Source: Lactifluus volemus | Taxonomy: Eukaryota > Basidiomycota > Agaricomycetes > Russulales > Russulaceae | Direction of reading: 5' to 3' | DNA: 25,034 bases | NCBI GenBank assembly: GCA_022376515.1 | Contig: WTXI01000444.1 | Span: 1-25,034, forward strand | Shown: piece by piece, positions 22,705-25,034 of the stretch | Numbering within the stretch: position 1 is the first letter of the stretch | How the letters are laid out: each line of letters starts with the position of its first letter | Translations under genes and position numbers: made by a program | The notes under the pieces: generated by a model | The model's input: only the letters and a program-made list of their open reading frames with translations | Databases searched by the model: none | Told to the model about the DNA's origin: nothing

Positions 22705-24162
22705 ATGACTGGCATACCTTTGACATCAAATAATACCAAAGAATTAAATGATGATGGATGGGAGGACGATCTAGTACCTCATCCTAGACAGCCATCAACC
22801 ATTCCCTCAACGTCCTCAACTCTTAGTACCGCATCTACTCGAAGGAACACGAGGCTTCCCAATACACTTAATGCCACCTCGTATACCCATGACGATTTCT
22901 CCGCCCCTGACCCAACCGATCACAAGCCCACTGACATTGTTGAGCCACTACCCATAGCGTCCCGAGAAGAAGCGAAGAGCCCAGGCTCAAAGCCTTTTGG
23001 AACCCTGATATCACGCGCAGAGGTACTACTGTCCACGATCGTACCAAAGATCAAATCTTGCATCTCTTGCACGGTCGTTCGAATGACCAAGTCCCCCATC
23101 CCTTCCTCTCTCATTGTCCTTGCCTGTGCGCTTGTCTTTGTCTTTATCTTGAAAGCCATCAGGTATGCCCTCTCACCTGTTCCGTTCTGTTCGTGTCGTC
23201 TCACCCCTCCTACCCCGCTTTAAAACCCAGCACTTCTGCGCCGGACCCCCCGCTCGCGGATTTTTCAAGGCTCTTAAATCTCGAGAGCGGGACTTTCGAG
23301 GCCCTGCTTGATGAATCCGTCAAGGGTCCTGTTCTCGCTCTGGAAATGAAGAATGTGGGAATAGCTACGAGCGACCTCGCCACGCTAGTACGCATAAGCG
23401 GTCTGAATAGCCGCGAGGTTCTCACAGAGTCTCTGAACGAGTTTGCAAAGGATGCGCGCCAGGTCAGTCGTAGCTTGACACGCTTCGACTCCAAGGTTCG
23501 AGGCACCGTAGACGAGTATGTATAGTACATTGTCTCTCCATATCAAGTCACTGACAACAATTTGAAGCCTCATTACTGTCAATGGCTATGCCCTCCATGC
23601 TATCGAATCCGCCAACTCCAAGTCTGGGGCGCTTTTGCCCAGTTCCCTGTGGCCTTTCTCTCCCTCGAAAGCCACCTCAAAACGAGTTATAGCGCGAACT
23701 TTCACCGAGGCGACGAACACACTTTCTGTCAACTTGGAACGCCTCATCTTGGAGGCTGAGGTGTCTATGGCCCACCTCGACAAACTCGAAAAAAAGCTAG
23801 AAACTATTCATGAAGTTGTTTCTCTTGAAGACGCCTCGATCACCAAGGAGAGAACTGATCTCCTTGCGCAACTTTGGACATTTTTGGGTGGTAACAGAGA
23901 CGAAATCGGTGGAATGGATAACCATCTCGATTTACTCAAGGGCGTAGGTGGGTACCGCGAGCGTGCGCTCGCCGTCATCGTCCCAGCATTGCAGATGATG
24001 GATACGATGGAGGCGGACATGGAAGAGCTTCGTCAGCGCGCCGTTGCTCCGCAGCTTGTCGGCGATGCTATACCAATAGAAGTGCATATCAAGAACCTAA
24101 GGAGTGGGGTTGAGAGGTTGAAGGGAATTCGGAATGGCGAGAAAGCAGTTCACGACAGCTAA
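22705..24162 (+). CDS. Predicted single-span membrane protein with coiled-coil C-terminus
   Basis: I do not recognise a named family. Exons are 22705-23162, 23231-23515 and 23568-24162, giving 445 residues with both junctions in phase. The first 130 residues are Ser/Thr/Pro-rich and probably disordered. One membrane span follows (SLIVLACALVFVFILKAI, about 134-151) with no signal peptide before it. The rest is helical, with Leu/Glu heptad-like stretches such as NLERLILEAEVSMAHLDKLE and MMDTMEADMEELRQRAV, suggesting a coiled coil. The architecture resembles uncharacterised basidiomycete membrane proteins. The gene is divergent from the NuBaID gene and convergent with the PPR-like gene. Confidence 0.75.
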
Positions 24163-24546
24163 CTCGGGAATGAAGTATTGGTGTCTGTGGAAGTTGTACG
24201 CTGTTAATCGTCATGGACTTTTCGAACTACTAACTACCAGGGGAACAAAAGGGTGCAGGGATTTTGGGGTTGATCAATGGTCGTAGTAGTGGTAATCAAT
24301 AATGTGCTTATATGTGATTCATATACCTGGTCAGCAGCTATTATATTGTGTGATTTGAGTACAATCAACTCCCATAACCCATAGTACACCCAGGGCTATG
24401 GGTTATGAGAGATCAGAGTGGTCAATAAGTGACTTTTCTGACTTTCGTAGTAGTAGATAAAACTTTTATAGGGTTTGAGGGAGTATGGGCTATTGTTATG
24501 AGGGACATTACAGTACGCGGCAAAATCATATTGGCACGTGAGCGTG
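24163..24546. other. Intergenic stretch between convergent genes
   Basis: These 384 bp lie between the stop codons of the membrane protein and the PPR-like gene and probably carry both 3' untranslated regions. The only structure seen is the hairpin at 24373-24407. Confidence 0.5.
24373..24407. repeat. Perfect 12-bp inverted repeat (hairpin)
   Basis: CATAACCCATAG at 24373-24384 and CTATGGGTTATG at 24396-24407 are exact reverse complements around an 11-nt loop. The site lies between converging genes, so it may act in 3' end formation or as a binding site. Neither role is shown. Confidence 0.75.
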
Positions 24547-25034
24547 TCATCTACCCGTTTTCGCGCTCTCTCTCCTCTCGCTCGCGATCCTTTCAGCCTC
24601 CATCCTCTCCACCTCCTTCAAAATCCCCACAACCTTTCTCCCACCGGCCACATCCTTCCGCAGAAAGAGCGCCTTGATAAACATCTTGTACAGTGGCCTG
24701 ACGTGCCGCACGAATGATATCTTCTTCCTCGACGACTTGGACATCGGAATGATCGGCGTGCTGTTTCCAAGCACCAAAGCTGCTTCCCTCATCACCCTTC
24801 GTCAGACCCGAACGGTACGCCCACGCCCACTCCCCCGGGGTATCCGCTCCACACGAAATAATCAAATAACCGACGCACGAGCGACGCGTCGAGCACCGTG
24901 GGCCAACGCAGCGCCGCCTTGACGATAATGTTCGTCGTCACGCGGTCGGGCACGAACCCATGATCGTGGACGAGTATCCTGAGCGTGCGCTGCACGCTCT
25001 TCACGTGTCGCGCACCGCGCGATTTGGGCGTCGT
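24547..25034 (-). CDS. Probable pentatricopeptide-repeat protein, 3' part only
   Basis: The gene enters from the right edge. The frame at 24792-25034 encodes RTLRILVHDHGFVPDRVTTN and LDASLVRRLFDYFVWSG, with the helix-loop pattern of pentatricopeptide repeats, which in fungi usually act on organellar RNA. A second frame, 24547-24795, encodes RHVRPLYKMFIKALFLRKDV and KVVGILKEVERMEAERIASE, a plausible C-terminus ending in a charged helix. The two frames differ and overlap by a few bases near 24792-24810. I find no convincing intron between them, so this is either a missed small intron, a frameshift, or a sequence error. The 5' end is outside the window. Confidence 0.55.

Noticed and set aside
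24373..24407. Intrinsic (bacterial-style) terminator
   Set aside because: The genome is eukaryotic and no U-tract follows the hairpin on either strand.

Overview
The window reads as nuclear DNA from a filamentous basidiomycete, probably an Agaricomycete. Genes are dense and split by many roughly 45-90 bp GT-AG introns, and the conserved genes (CYP51, V-ATPase subunit e, HEN1, Bsd2/Ndfip, a NuBaID zinc-finger protein) are typical single-copy fungal genes. A Rhizoctonia-like (Cantharellales) origin is possible, but I cannot show it from sequence alone. All exon models are hand-traced from open frames, splice consensus and phase.

Left part (249-11279): one very large Mutator-like (MULE) DNA transposon of about 11.0 kb. 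Its ends are inverted repeats (39 of the first 43 bases match) flanked by an exact 9-bp target-site duplication, CCTTACAAA, at 240-248 and 11280-11288. Inside lie a MULE transposase with DDE residues and a SWIM zinc finger (874-3977, with an apparent frameshift), a three-repeat Reb1/TTF1-like Myb protein (4356-5638, minus), an SPT5-like NGN/multi-KOW protein (6512-9112, plus), and a GRF-type zinc-finger protein with a C-terminal SUMO-interacting motif (9354-10830, minus). A large palindrome carrying CACGTG E-boxes (about 5713-6095) separates the divergent Myb and SPT5-like genes. The three passengers look like transcription or chromatin factors and appear largely intact. A self-contained transposon carrying its own elongation- and termination-factor-like cargo is the most novel thing here.

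The right end of the element lies about 460 bp upstream of the start codon of the CYP51/ERG11 gene (11750-13729, plus), inside its likely promoter. Next come VMA9 (13867-14194, plus), HEN1 (14409-16080, minus), a gene-poor 2.8-kb stretch that may hold decayed coding fragments, a Bsd2/Ndfip-type membrane adaptor (18846-20354, minus), a NuBaID/ZC3HC1 protein (20503-22576, minus), a divergent coiled-coil membrane protein (22705-24162, plus), and the 3' part of a probable PPR protein that runs off the window end (24547-25034, minus).
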